A DNA stretch of 64,000 bases from CAZGMN01 sp964645765 (GTDB lineage: Bacteria; Acidobacteriota; Aminicenantia; Aminicenantales; Aminicenantaceae): NCBI GenBank assembly GCA_964645765.1, contig CAZYBE010000002.1, positions 62,001 to 126,000 on the forward strand, in the 5' to 3' direction. The position numbers and the translations under genes were made by a program. The notes below the pieces were generated by a model, which did no database searches, had not been told where the DNA came from, and saw only the letters and a program-made list of their open reading frames with translations. Positions 32,867-39,832 of the stretch are shown in pieces (positions within the stretch are counted from its first letter, which is position 1; each line of letters opens with the position of its first letter).

Positions 32867-33175
32867 TCAGTAATTCCTGGTGAAGTAAACGACAAGCAGC
32901 GAAGCGCTGAGCACAACAGCGAGCAGGGTGAAAATCCAAAAAAGAAGCTTCTCTTTCTTCAGCCCCAGGTCGATGATCACTGTTCTCAGGCCATAAAGGC
33001 CATGAAAGACAACCAGGATAATCAGGAGAGTATCTGAGAAAGGGTTGGCGTGGAGGACAATAGCCCAGTCCGGCTTCTGAGCTTTGGTCATCAAGAAAAA
33101 GGATGTTGTAAATTTTATGCCGAGGAGGAGGATGAGCAAAAGGCCGCTCACTCGATGAAAAACCCAGACAAACAT
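32867..33175 (-). CDS. Succinate dehydrogenase membrane anchor (single subunit)
   Basis: 102 residues with three membrane helices. FHRVSGLLLILLLG matches the HRxSG motif of SdhC/SdhD anchors, and VVFHGLYGLRTVIIDL carries the His-x3-GLR-x3-D pattern with a likely heme or quinone-site His. Only one anchor gene precedes sdhA, where two (sdhC and sdhD) are common. Either one subunit forms a homodimeric anchor or the second lies elsewhere. First gene of the respiratory operon, directly downstream of a good promoter. Confidence 0.8.
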   Translation of the reverse strand: MFVWVFHRVSGLLLILLLGIKFTTSFFLMTKAQKPDWAIVLHANPFSDTLLIILVVFHGLYGLRTVIIDLGLKKEKLLFWIFTLLAVVLSASLLVVYFTRNY

Positions 33176-33202
33176 TCGATGAATTCCTTTTTTAGAAAGA
33201 AT

Positions 33203-33231
33203 ATTAAATTAAAGTCAAAGAGGATTGTCAA
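33203..33231 (-). promoter_or_regulatory. Promoter of the sdh-Rieske-cytochrome b operon
   Basis: Minus strand TTGACA (33226-33231), 17-nt spacer, TTTAAT (33203-33208), 28 nt before the anchor-gene ATG. The -35 box abuts the gaagcatcc flank of copy D of the palindromic family. Confidence 0.55.
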
Positions 33232-33257
33232 GGAAGCATCCTAAATTCCGTGAGATA

Positions 33258-33493
33258 GGTGAGGGTTGGGGGTTCGGAGCACGCTGATTTTCCCCAGCGA
33301 CTGCAAATACTCTCTGCGAAGGCCAGCGGATGAAAAAACCGTTTGAAGGCTGAGCGGGCATGGTTCCTCTCCGAAGGAGAGGAGAGCGAAGCCTGAAACC
33401 GAGCAACTTTTGCCTCGCTGGGGCAAAAGTTGCGTGTTTTTGAATCCGCTGGCCTGAGCTTCATAGGGGACTCCTCACCCCCAAACCCTCACC
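33258..33493 (+). repeat. Dispersed palindromic element, copy D (two nested arm pairs)
   Basis: Lies between the divergent sdh operon and GNAT gene. Outer arms ggtgagggttgggggt (33258-33273) and its complement with one extra base (33477-33493). Inner arms aggccagcggat (33320-33331) and atccgctggcct (33444-33455), perfect over 12 bp, then GA/GA and aaaaac/gttttt. The body hairpin reads gcaacttttgcc (33403-33414) / ggcaaaagttgc (33422-33433), changed on both arms relative to copies B and C. Confidence 0.85.
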
Positions 33494-33526
33494 CTCTTCA
33501 TCATCTCGCTATCATAGAGGATGCTA

Positions 33527-33555
33527 TTGATTGTCAAGAAAGGGTTGAATAATAG
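33527..33555 (+). promoter_or_regulatory. Possible promoter of the GNAT gene
   Basis: TTGATT (33527-33532), 17-nt spacer, TAATAG (33550-33555), 44 nt before the chosen ATG. Confidence 0.4.
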
Positions 33556-33599
33556 CGAAGGTGTGATATCATTGATTGAAAATTCGCGAGGCTGAGCAG

Positions 33600-34115
33600 A
33601 TGAGCTTGAAAGCCCAGGTTAGAGAATATAAGCCAGAGGATTTAAAGCAGGTCTTAAACCTTGTCAGGGAGCTTGAGTCTGAGCTTGGAGAGAAGTTTAA
33701 AGACGTCAAGATCAAATCAGGAGTGGATGACTACCGGAATCGCTACCTAAAACCTGGCAACAAGTATAAAACATTCGTGGCCCTTGTCGGAGGCAAAATC
33801 GTGGGATATCTCATGGGCTATCCATCCCTCGGCGCTCCTGAAGTCGACAACATGTATGACATCCTGCCTGTTTCTTCGGGCTGGGCTCCTCCGGAATTCT
33901 TTCTGCAAATCACCTTTGTCTCCAAGCCTTACAGAAACCAGGGAATCTCAAAGAAGCTTCACCTGAAAATTATAGACTATGCACGAAGGCAGGGGTTTAA
34001 AGAAGTTTATGCCTGCATTGCCAAATGGAACATCCCTGAAATCAGGGTCATCCGCTCCCTGAAATTCGGGCTGAAGGACCTTGGCTATAGATACAGACTG
34101 ACTTTGAAGCTATAA
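33600..34115 (+). CDS. GNAT-family N-acetyltransferase
   Basis: 171 residues from the ATG at 33600, which has GCGAGG about 8 nt upstream; a TTG at 33576 is less likely. GNAT fold: REYKPEDLKQVLNLVRELE (motif C/D start), VALVGGKIVGYLMGYP (beta4), then FVSKPYRNQGISKKLHLKII with the acetyl-CoA loop R/Q-x-x-G-x-S/A (RNQGISK) and EVYACIAKWNIPEIRVIRSL. Substrate unknown. Transcribed away from the sdh operon; a short terminator follows. Confidence 0.8.
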   Translation: MSLKAQVREYKPEDLKQVLNLVRELESELGEKFKDVKIKSGVDDYRNRYLKPGNKYKTFVALVGGKIVGYLMGYPSLGAPEVDNMYDILPVSSGWAPPEFFLQITFVSKPYRNQGISKKLHLKIIDYARRQGFKEVYACIAKWNIPEIRVIRSLKFGLKDLGYRYRLTLKL

Positions 34116-34130
34116 AAAACGGGGCGTTTT
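34116..34130 (+). terminator. Short terminator after the GNAT gene
   Basis: AAAACG-GGG-CGTTTT forms a 6-bp stem ending in four T residues, starting right after the stop codon. The stem is short, so strength is uncertain. Confidence 0.45.
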
Positions 34131-34228
34131 CAATTAGGTATTGTGTCCCCTTGTTAGCCCCTTGCTAGATCCACTTTATTAGCCACCATTCTTGATTAAG
34201 CGACAAAATTGAGGGGTGATTGACAAAT

Positions 34229-34257
34229 TTGTCTAAATAGGTAAAATTTCTTATAAT
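34229..34257 (+). promoter_or_regulatory. Promoter of the small secreted protein gene
   Basis: TTGTCT (34229-34234), 17-nt spacer and perfect TATAAT (34252-34257), 72 nt before the ATG. Confidence 0.55.
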
Positions 34258-34329
34258 CTTGTGGAAGAGAAAAGAGATTTTTTCGTCAAAATATTGTATA
34301 TTATTAAAATCACAAGAAAGGAGATTAAG

Positions 34330-34713
34330 ATGAAAAAAGTTTACCCGTTCCTGGCAATTTTTGCTCTAGCTCTGTTTGCTTTCTCCCAGAGTACTCAGCA
34401 GGTCGACGTAACCGGAGACTGGGAAATCACGATCACGTCTCCTGAAAGGGGACCGAGACCACCACAGACTATCAGTCTCAAGCAAGAGGGTGAAAAGCTG
34501 ACTGTAACCATGACCGGACGTCAAGGGGAAGAAATCAAAGCAGAAGGAACCGTCAAAGGCAACGAGATCGAATGGTCAATGACCCGTACCAGCCAAAGGG
34601 GAGGAGAAATCAAAATAACCTACAAAGGAAAGATTGAAGGCGACACGATGTCAGGCCAGGTCCAGATGGGCGATTTCGGTACTTCTGACTGGAAAGCCAC
34701 CAAGAAGAAGTAG
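34330..34713 (+). CDS. Small secreted beta-rich protein, function unknown
   Basis: 127 residues from the ATG at 34330, preceded by AAAGGAGA. A signal peptide (MKKVYPFLAIFALALFAFS) precedes a domain of short beta strands: VTGDWEITITSPERGP, TISLKQEGEKLTVTMTG, GTVKGNEIEWSMTR, ITYKGKIEGDTMSGQV and DWKATKKK. The pattern resembles small lipocalin-like secreted domains that also occur fused to hydrolases. No catalytic residue is recognised. Own promoter and an AT-rich hairpin after the gene (about 34722-34750) suggest a single-gene unit. Confidence 0.7.
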   Translation: MKKVYPFLAIFALALFAFSQSTQQVDVTGDWEITITSPERGPRPPQTISLKQEGEKLTVTMTGRQGEEIKAEGTVKGNEIEWSMTRTSQRGGEIKITYKGKIEGDTMSGQVQMGDFGTSDWKATKKK

Positions 34714-34909
34714 CGCTTCCTGAAATATTTTTTTCTCCAGAAAAAATTTCTCTCAGATTAATTTAACTTTTATCTTATAATATCCTATTACACCATTATT
34801 CTAAAATTTGAATCGAAAACAAAGAAAAAGAGGTTTATCTAACCAAAATGGAAGATTTCGAAATTTCCTCCGTCTAAAATGTGCGGAGGTGAAAAAGAGA
34901 TGTGGTTGA

Positions 34910-35485
34910 ATGGAAGAGAGAGAGCTGGTTGAGCTGAGCCAGAAAGGCGATGAAGAGGCCTTTGCCGCTCTGGTAAAAAAATACAAGATGAAAGTCTTCA
35001 ATCTCGCATTCAGTTTCACTCGAGACCAGGAGATAGCCGATGATTTGGCACAGGAAGTCTTCATCAAGGCCTTTTTCGGGCTCCCCAAATTCCGATTCAA
35101 GTCAGAATTCGGAACTTGGCTTTACCGGATAACCGTCAACCACGTTAAGGATTATCTGAGAAAAAAAGGCAGGATGAGAAAAATGCCCTTCGAGAATTTT
35201 CTGGAGAGCCAATCAGTCGAGGAGGATGAAGTCACGAGAAAAGAAAAGGAACAAACCATGGAACAAAGGAAAAAGCTCGTGCATCGCTGTCTTCAAACCC
35301 TCCCTGAAAAATACAAGGTCATTCTGACCTTGAGGGATATTCAAGGATTTCCTTATGAAGAAATCTCAAATGTTCTGAAAATTTCTCCTGGAACTGTGGA
35401 CTCTCGCTTACACAGAGCCAGGAAAATGCTCAGGGAAAAGCTGGCACCTTTCTTATGCGAGAAAGGAGGCATCCATGAAATGTAA
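34910..35485 (+). CDS. ECF-type RNA polymerase sigma factor
   Basis: 191 residues. Region 2 (about 12-80: FAALVKKYKMKVFNLAFSFT, EIADDLAQEVFIKAF, FGTWLYRITVNHVKDYL) binds core enzyme and the -10; region 4 (about 126-180: CLQTLPEKYKVILTLRDIQG, YEEISNVLKISPGTVDSRLH, RARKMLREKL) reads the -35. It overlaps the anti-sigma gene by 11 nt. The start has no strong ribosome binding site at normal spacing. TATAAT at 34776-34781 may mark one promoter. It probably activates its own operon, which continues through a Spy-like protein into a MacAB-TolC pump. Confidence 0.9.
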   Translation: MEERELVELSQKGDEEAFAALVKKYKMKVFNLAFSFTRDQEIADDLAQEVFIKAFFGLPKFRFKSEFGTWLYRITVNHVKDYLRKKGRMRKMPFENFLESQSVEEDEVTRKEKEQTMEQRKKLVHRCLQTLPEKYKVILTLRDIQGFPYEEISNVLKISPGTVDSRLHRARKMLREKLAPFLCEKGGIHEM

Positions 35486-35969
35486 AAAAGCTGAACAGTT
35501 AATCCTTCGCTCCTTTGACGGACTCTTGAAAAACGGAGAGAGAGAGGAACTCCACAAGCATCTCAAAAGCTGCCTCTCCTGTCAAAAGAAGAGGGAAGAA
35601 TACCAACTCATGCTCGATGCCCTGAAAGAGAAAGATTTCCCAGAGCCCCGGCCTTATTTCTGGGAACGTCTCCAGGCCAAGCTGAAAGAAAGCAAAAAAT
35701 CCGAACCATGGCTGCTCTGGAAGCAATGGGGGATGAAAGCCATTCCTCTTTCGCTTATCTTGATTGTTCTCCTGACAACGGCTCTCATCTTTTCCTTTCT
35801 CCATAGAAATGAAGAGCTCAGTCAATCCGGAATGCTCCTCTTCCAAAACTCAAACCCTATTCAAGAAACAAAAGCTCTCTTAGAAGCAGAAAAAATTGAA
35901 GACAGGAACATGATGATTATCTTCACTTCCCTTGAAGGAAAGAACGATTCAAGGAGGGACTCACCATGA
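35475..35969 (+). CDS. Zinc-finger anti-sigma factor
   Basis: 164 residues. The N-terminal anti-sigma domain shows His-x3-Cys-x2-Cys in EELHKHLKSCLSCQKK (zf-HC2 type), preceded by MKCKKAEQLILRSFDG. One membrane helix (MKAIPLSLILIVLLTTALIF, near 95-115) separates it from a periplasmic tail of about 45 residues. It should hold the sigma factor at the membrane until an envelope signal releases it. Overlaps the sigma gene by 11 nt and the next gene by 4 nt. Confidence 0.85.
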   Translation: MKCKKAEQLILRSFDGLLKNGEREELHKHLKSCLSCQKKREEYQLMLDALKEKDFPEPRPYFWERLQAKLKESKKSEPWLLWKQWGMKAIPLSLILIVLLTTALIFSFLHRNEELSQSGMLLFQNSNPIQETKALLEAEKIEDRNMMIIFTSLEGKNDSRRDSP

Positions 35970-36412
35970 AAAACCATTATAAATTCTGGATCATACTTTC
36001 GCTGATTCTCGTCTTCGCTGCAGGAGTTACCGGTGGAATTTTCATTGACAAACTTATTATCCAAAAAAGTTTACGAGGAGAAAGAGGCCGCCCCGCCCCT
36101 CATCGTTCCATGGAAATGATGGCTAAAGAACTGAACCTGAGCTCAGAGCAGCAGGAAAAGATAAGAGAAATCTTTAAGAATAACGAGGAGAGGTTTAAAA
36201 GTTTGAGAAAAGATTTCTTCGACCATCTCTCAGAAATCAGGACTCAATTGAAGAATGAAATCAAAAATGTTCTGACCGAAGAGCAGGGTAAAAACTTCGA
36301 GGCTATGATTGAAAGAGATGAATCTCAAATGAAAAGAGAACAAGAAAGAAGAAAGCCTCCAGAAGGACATGAAAGACATGAAAAACAAGATAATAAAGGA
36401 GAAGAAAGATGA
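35966..36412 (+). CDS. Spy/CpxP-like periplasmic protein, membrane-anchored
   Basis: 148 residues. One N-terminal helix (FWIILSLILVFAAGVTGGIF), then a helical domain with LNLSSEQQEKIREIFKNN and VLTEEQGKNFEAMIERDESQ, the pattern of Spy/CpxP and heavy-metal-resistance proteins (LTxxQ-like repeats). The tail is charged and His-containing. In sigma operons such proteins sense misfolding or metals, or act as chaperones. Overlaps the anti-sigma factor and the adaptor gene by 4 nt each, which ties it to both sensing and efflux. Confidence 0.72.
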   Translation: MKNHYKFWIILSLILVFAAGVTGGIFIDKLIIQKSLRGERGRPAPHRSMEMMAKELNLSSEQQEKIREIFKNNEERFKSLRKDFFDHLSEIRTQLKNEIKNVLTEEQGKNFEAMIERDESQMKREQERRKPPEGHERHEKQDNKGEER

Positions 36413-37794
36413 AAAGAGGTATCATTATCGGTGCAATCATCCTTGTCGTCATTGTTTGTGTTGTTGTCGGGCTAACGGTATTTGGCCGTGGAAATAACAA
36501 CAAGACAAAATACAAAACAGAAGCTTTGGATAGGGGTGACATTGAAGCCCTGGTCACTACCTCGGGGACATTAAATCCGGTGACCACTGTCGAGATTGGC
36601 AGCCAAGTCTCAGGGAAAATCGACAAGCTCTATGCTGACTTCAACTCTCATGTCAAAGAGGGACAGCTTTTAGCTGAGATCGACCAATCTCAATTCCTGA
36701 CCAAGCTCCAACAGAACCAAGCCAACTACCAGAGCGCCGCGGCCTCACTTGAGAAGGCCAAGGTGACTCTCGATAATATCAAAAAAAAGAATGACCGGTC
36801 TCTAAGCCTTTTTCAAAAGAACCTGATCTCTTACGAAGAGAAAGAAGCTGTCGAGACCGATTTTTATAACGCTCAGGCTGAACTCCAGGCTTCACAGGCA
36901 AGGTTAGCGCAGGCTAAGTCTACCCTCGACTCAAGCAAAGTGGATCTGACCTACACCGTCATCAAATCACCCATCGATGGAGTCGTTATTTCCAGAGATG
37001 TCAATGTCGGCCAGACTGTGGCAGCCAGCTTTCAAGCACCGGTGCTCTTCAAGATTGCCAATGATTTGACTCAAATGCAGGTCGAATGCAGCGTGGATGA
37101 AGCGGATATCGGGAAAGTCAAAGAAGGTCAGAATGTCAGATTCACGGTCGATGCCTACCCGGAGGAACGCTTTACCGGAACGGTTAGGCAGGTCAGGTAT
37201 TCTCCGGAAATCGTCCAGAATGTCGTCACTTACACAACCGTCGTCGAAGTCAAGAACCCTGAGCTGAAGCTGATGCCAGGCATGACAGCCACAGTTTCGA
37301 TCATCGCTGGAGAAGCAAAGAACGCTTTGCGGGTTCCGAACTCCGCCCTCAGGTTCAACCCCAATCTATCGGCAGAAGAAATGAAAAAAATCGCGGAAAG
37401 CATGAGGCAGGAATTTGCTGCAAGGACAGGCGAAAGAGCAGGTGGCTCAAATCAACAAAATCAACAGAGTAAAGTTTCTCGGTCCGAAGGCTCTAGCTCC
37501 CAGCGTCAAGGTGGCCAGAGGCCTAGTGGAGGAGAAGGACAACAATCCTTTTTGATGGGAGGCTCTGGCGGTTCTGGAGGACAGACGAGAAGAGGCGGCG
37601 CCCGGGTCTGGATAGAAGATGCAAACGGAAAACTTAAGCCAGTTTTCCTCAGAACCGGAGTCACTGATAACAGCTTCACAGAGGTTGTCTGGGGAGACCT
37701 GAAGGAAGGCCAGCTGGTGATAATTGGAGTAGTTGGGACACAAGGCGGAACTCAAGGACAATCTCCCCCGAGAGGCATGATGTTCATGCGCTAA
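36409..37794 (+). CDS. MacA-like periplasmic adaptor (HlyD/MFP family)
   Basis: 461 residues. N-terminal membrane anchor (IIIGAIILVVIVCVVVGLTV), barrel-sandwich hybrid halves (VEIGSQVSGKIDKLYADF and SPIDGVVISRDVNVGQTV), a coiled-coil hairpin (about 95-180) and a beta-barrel (VEVKNPELKLMPGMTATVSI). A Gly/Ser/Gln/Arg-rich insert of about 60 residues (near 345-400) interrupts the membrane-proximal domain, which is longer than in typical MacA (about 370-390). It links the ABC permease to TolC. Start overlaps the Spy-like gene by 4 nt. Confidence 0.88.
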   Translation: MKRGIIIGAIILVVIVCVVVGLTVFGRGNNNKTKYKTEALDRGDIEALVTTSGTLNPVTTVEIGSQVSGKIDKLYADFNSHVKEGQLLAEIDQSQFLTKLQQNQANYQSAAASLEKAKVTLDNIKKKNDRSLSLFQKNLISYEEKEAVETDFYNAQAELQASQARLAQAKSTLDSSKVDLTYTVIKSPIDGVVISRDVNVGQTVAASFQAPVLFKIANDLTQMQVECSVDEADIGKVKEGQNVRFTVDAYPEERFTGTVRQVRYSPEIVQNVVTYTTVVEVKNPELKLMPGMTATVSIIAGEAKNALRVPNSALRFNPNLSAEEMKKIAESMRQEFAARTGERAGGSNQQNQQSKVSRSEGSSSQRQGGQRPSGGEGQQSFLMGGSGGSGGQTRRGGARVWIEDANGKLKPVFLRTGVTDNSFTEVVWGDLKEGQLVIIGVVGTQGGTQGQSPPRGMMFMR

Positions 37795-37834
37795 GATTTA
37801 TATTTGACCCGCAATAAAAAAGGAAGGAAAGAAG

Positions 37835-38527
37835 ATGGTTAACAGCAATAACAACCTTATCCAACTGGAAAAAATAATTAAAATCTACAAAATCGGAGAC
37901 ATTCAGGTTAATGCCCTAGCCGGCGTCTCCTACGCGATTAAACAAGGAGATTTTATAGCCATCATGGGACCTTCTGGCTCTGGCAAATCAACCTTGATGA
38001 ACATCATCGGCTGCCTGGACCGGCCGACCGAGGGAAAATATATTCTAGATGGAGAAGAAGTATCTACTCTGGACAAGAACAAGCTGGCTGGCATCAGGAA
38101 CAAGAAAATAGGCTTTGTCTTCCAGACATTCAACCTCCTTTCCCGGACAACAGCCCTGGAAAATACTGAACTCCCCCTTCTCTATTCAAACATCCCGAGC
38201 AAGAATGCACGAGATATGGCTTACAAAGCTCTTTCTTCAGTCGGTCTGGGAGGGAGAGAACTTCACCGGACAAACCAGCTTTCTGGAGGAGAACAGCAAA
38301 GAGTAGCCATCGCCCGATCTTTGGTCAACAACCCACCGTTGCTGCTTGCCGACGAGCCAACTGGAAACCTGGATTCAAAGACAGGAAAAGAAATTATCGA
38401 AATTTTCAAAAAGCTCAATGAAGAGAAGGGAATTACCATCGTTCTGGTCACCCACGATCCTGGAGTGGCTCAGGCTGCTCACCGCAGGATATACCTCAGA
38501 GACGGACAGATAATAAAGGAAGATTGA
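37835..38527 (+). CDS. ABC transporter ATPase (MacB/LolD type)
   Basis: 230 residues. Walker A GPSGSGKST, Q-loop VFQTFNLLSR, signature LSGGEQQRVAIARSL, Walker B LLLADEPTGNLDSKTG, and switch His in VTHDP. Matches the MacB/LolD group, where ATPase and FtsX-like permease are separate polypeptides or fused; here they are separate. It powers export of a substrate from the periplasm through the adaptor and TolC. AAGGAAGG lies before the ATG. Confidence 0.92.
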   Translation: MVNSNNNLIQLEKIIKIYKIGDIQVNALAGVSYAIKQGDFIAIMGPSGSGKSTLMNIIGCLDRPTEGKYILDGEEVSTLDKNKLAGIRNKKIGFVFQTFNLLSRTTALENTELPLLYSNIPSKNARDMAYKALSSVGLGGRELHRTNQLSGGEQQRVAIARSLVNNPPLLLADEPTGNLDSKTGKEIIEIFKKLNEEKGITIVLVTHDPGVAQAAHRRIYLRDGQIIKED

Positions 38528-38569
38528 TGAACATTCTTGAAAACTCTGTAGAGATAAAGGAGTCATGAA

Positions 38570-39787
38570 ATGAAAATATTGAGGACGATTCGTGTCGCCT
38601 TAAGGGCCCTAAACCGGAATAAAATGCGTTCTTTCCTCACAGCCTTGGGCATAATCATCGGCGTCGGAGCCGTCATCGCCACGGTTAGCATCGGTGAGGG
38701 AGCAAGAAGAGACCTTGAAAAAAGATTCGAGTCGATGGGAACTAACTTACTCTTTGTTCGTGCAGGAAGTCGTTCCTATCGAGGCGTTCATGGAGGCGGA
38801 GGAACTTTTACCAATCTCACTGTCGAGGATGCCAAAGCTATAGAGGAAAAATGCGATGCTGTTAGATACGTCTCTCCTTCTGTCTCAGGAAGAGCGCAAG
38901 TCGTCTACGGAAATAAGAACTGGAACACGAGCATCCAGGGCGCAGGCTCGGCTTATCCTGAAATCAGAAACTGGGCTGTTGAAGAGGGGACTTTCTTTGA
39001 TGACACCCACGTCAGAGCAGCAGCAAAAGTCTGCGTCTTAGGGAGTGAGGTCAAAAAGAATCTCTTCGAGTTCGATGACCCAATCGGGCAGGTTATCAGG
39101 ATCAAAAAAATTCCTTTCAAGGTCATCGGAGTGCTTAAATCCATGGGGGAATCCGGAGGCTTTTTCAACAGGGATGATATCATCGTCGTGCCTTATACCA
39201 CAGCACAAAGAAGACTCCTCGGAATCATTTACATTAGCTCAATAGATGTCTCGGCAGTTTCAGGTGACAAAACGGCTGAAGCACAAAGTCAGATCGAGGA
39301 GACGCTCCGCATTCAACACAAGATTGCCCCCGGCGCTGAGGATGACTTCAATGTCAGCAACATGGCTGACATTGCCGAAAGCGCAGCTCAATCAAGAAAG
39401 ACAATGACCATTGTCCTGGGAGCGATAGCTTCTGTCTCACTGCTCGTGGGTGGAATCGGAATCATGAACATCATGCTTGTCTCTGTCACCGAACGAATCC
39501 GGGAAATAGGAATCAGGATGTCGGTCGGGGCTCGAGAGAAAGATATTCTCTTCCAATTCCTGACAGAAGCTGTGGTTTTGAGTATCCTTGGAGGGGTCAT
39601 AGGCATCGGTTTCGGCGTAATCGGTTCGAGGCTAATTGCTAAATTTGGCGGCTGGGATACGCTGGTATCCTTAGCGTCAATTGTTCTTGCCTTCTTGTTT
39701 TCAGGGTCGGTGGGGATCTTTTTCGGCTTCTACCCTGCGCGCAAGGCTTCAAAGCTCGACCCGATCGAAGCCCTAAGGTATGAATAA
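38570..39787 (+). CDS. ABC transporter permease (MacB/FtsX family)
   Basis: 405 residues, four membrane helices. N-terminal helix with KMRSFLTALGIIIGVGAVIA, a periplasmic MacB-type domain (about 50-270), and three C-terminal helices: KTMTIVLGAIASVSLLVGGI, IMNIMLVSVTERIREIGIRM, then FGFYPARKASKLDPIEALRY at the end. This is the mechanotransmission architecture of MacB. Substrates of such pumps include macrolides, peptides and siderophores; this one cannot be specified. GGAG lies before the ATG. Confidence 0.92.
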   Translation: MKILRTIRVALRALNRNKMRSFLTALGIIIGVGAVIATVSIGEGARRDLEKRFESMGTNLLFVRAGSRSYRGVHGGGGTFTNLTVEDAKAIEEKCDAVRYVSPSVSGRAQVVYGNKNWNTSIQGAGSAYPEIRNWAVEEGTFFDDTHVRAAAKVCVLGSEVKKNLFEFDDPIGQVIRIKKIPFKVIGVLKSMGESGGFFNRDDIIVVPYTTAQRRLLGIIYISSIDVSAVSGDKTAEAQSQIEETLRIQHKIAPGAEDDFNVSNMADIAESAAQSRKTMTIVLGAIASVSLLVGGIGIMNIMLVSVTERIREIGIRMSVGAREKDILFQFLTEAVVLSILGGVIGIGFGVIGSRLIAKFGGWDTLVSLASIVLAFLFSGSVGIFFGFYPARKASKLDPIEALRYE

Positions 39788-39832
39788 AGTCAGCTTGTCT
39801 TGAAAGCATTATTCAAATCAAGGAGGAAGAAA

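Noticed and set aside
33228..33464. Minus-strand frames in copies B, C and D giving similar peptides (KTRNFCPSEAKVARFQAS and variants)
   Set aside because: Similar peptides arise only because the element DNA is repeated; frames start and end at different places and lack ribosome binding sites.
23098..33493. CRISPR array made of the repeated palindromes
   Set aside because: The repeats are separated by whole genes, differ in length and carry no regular spacers; no cas genes are present.
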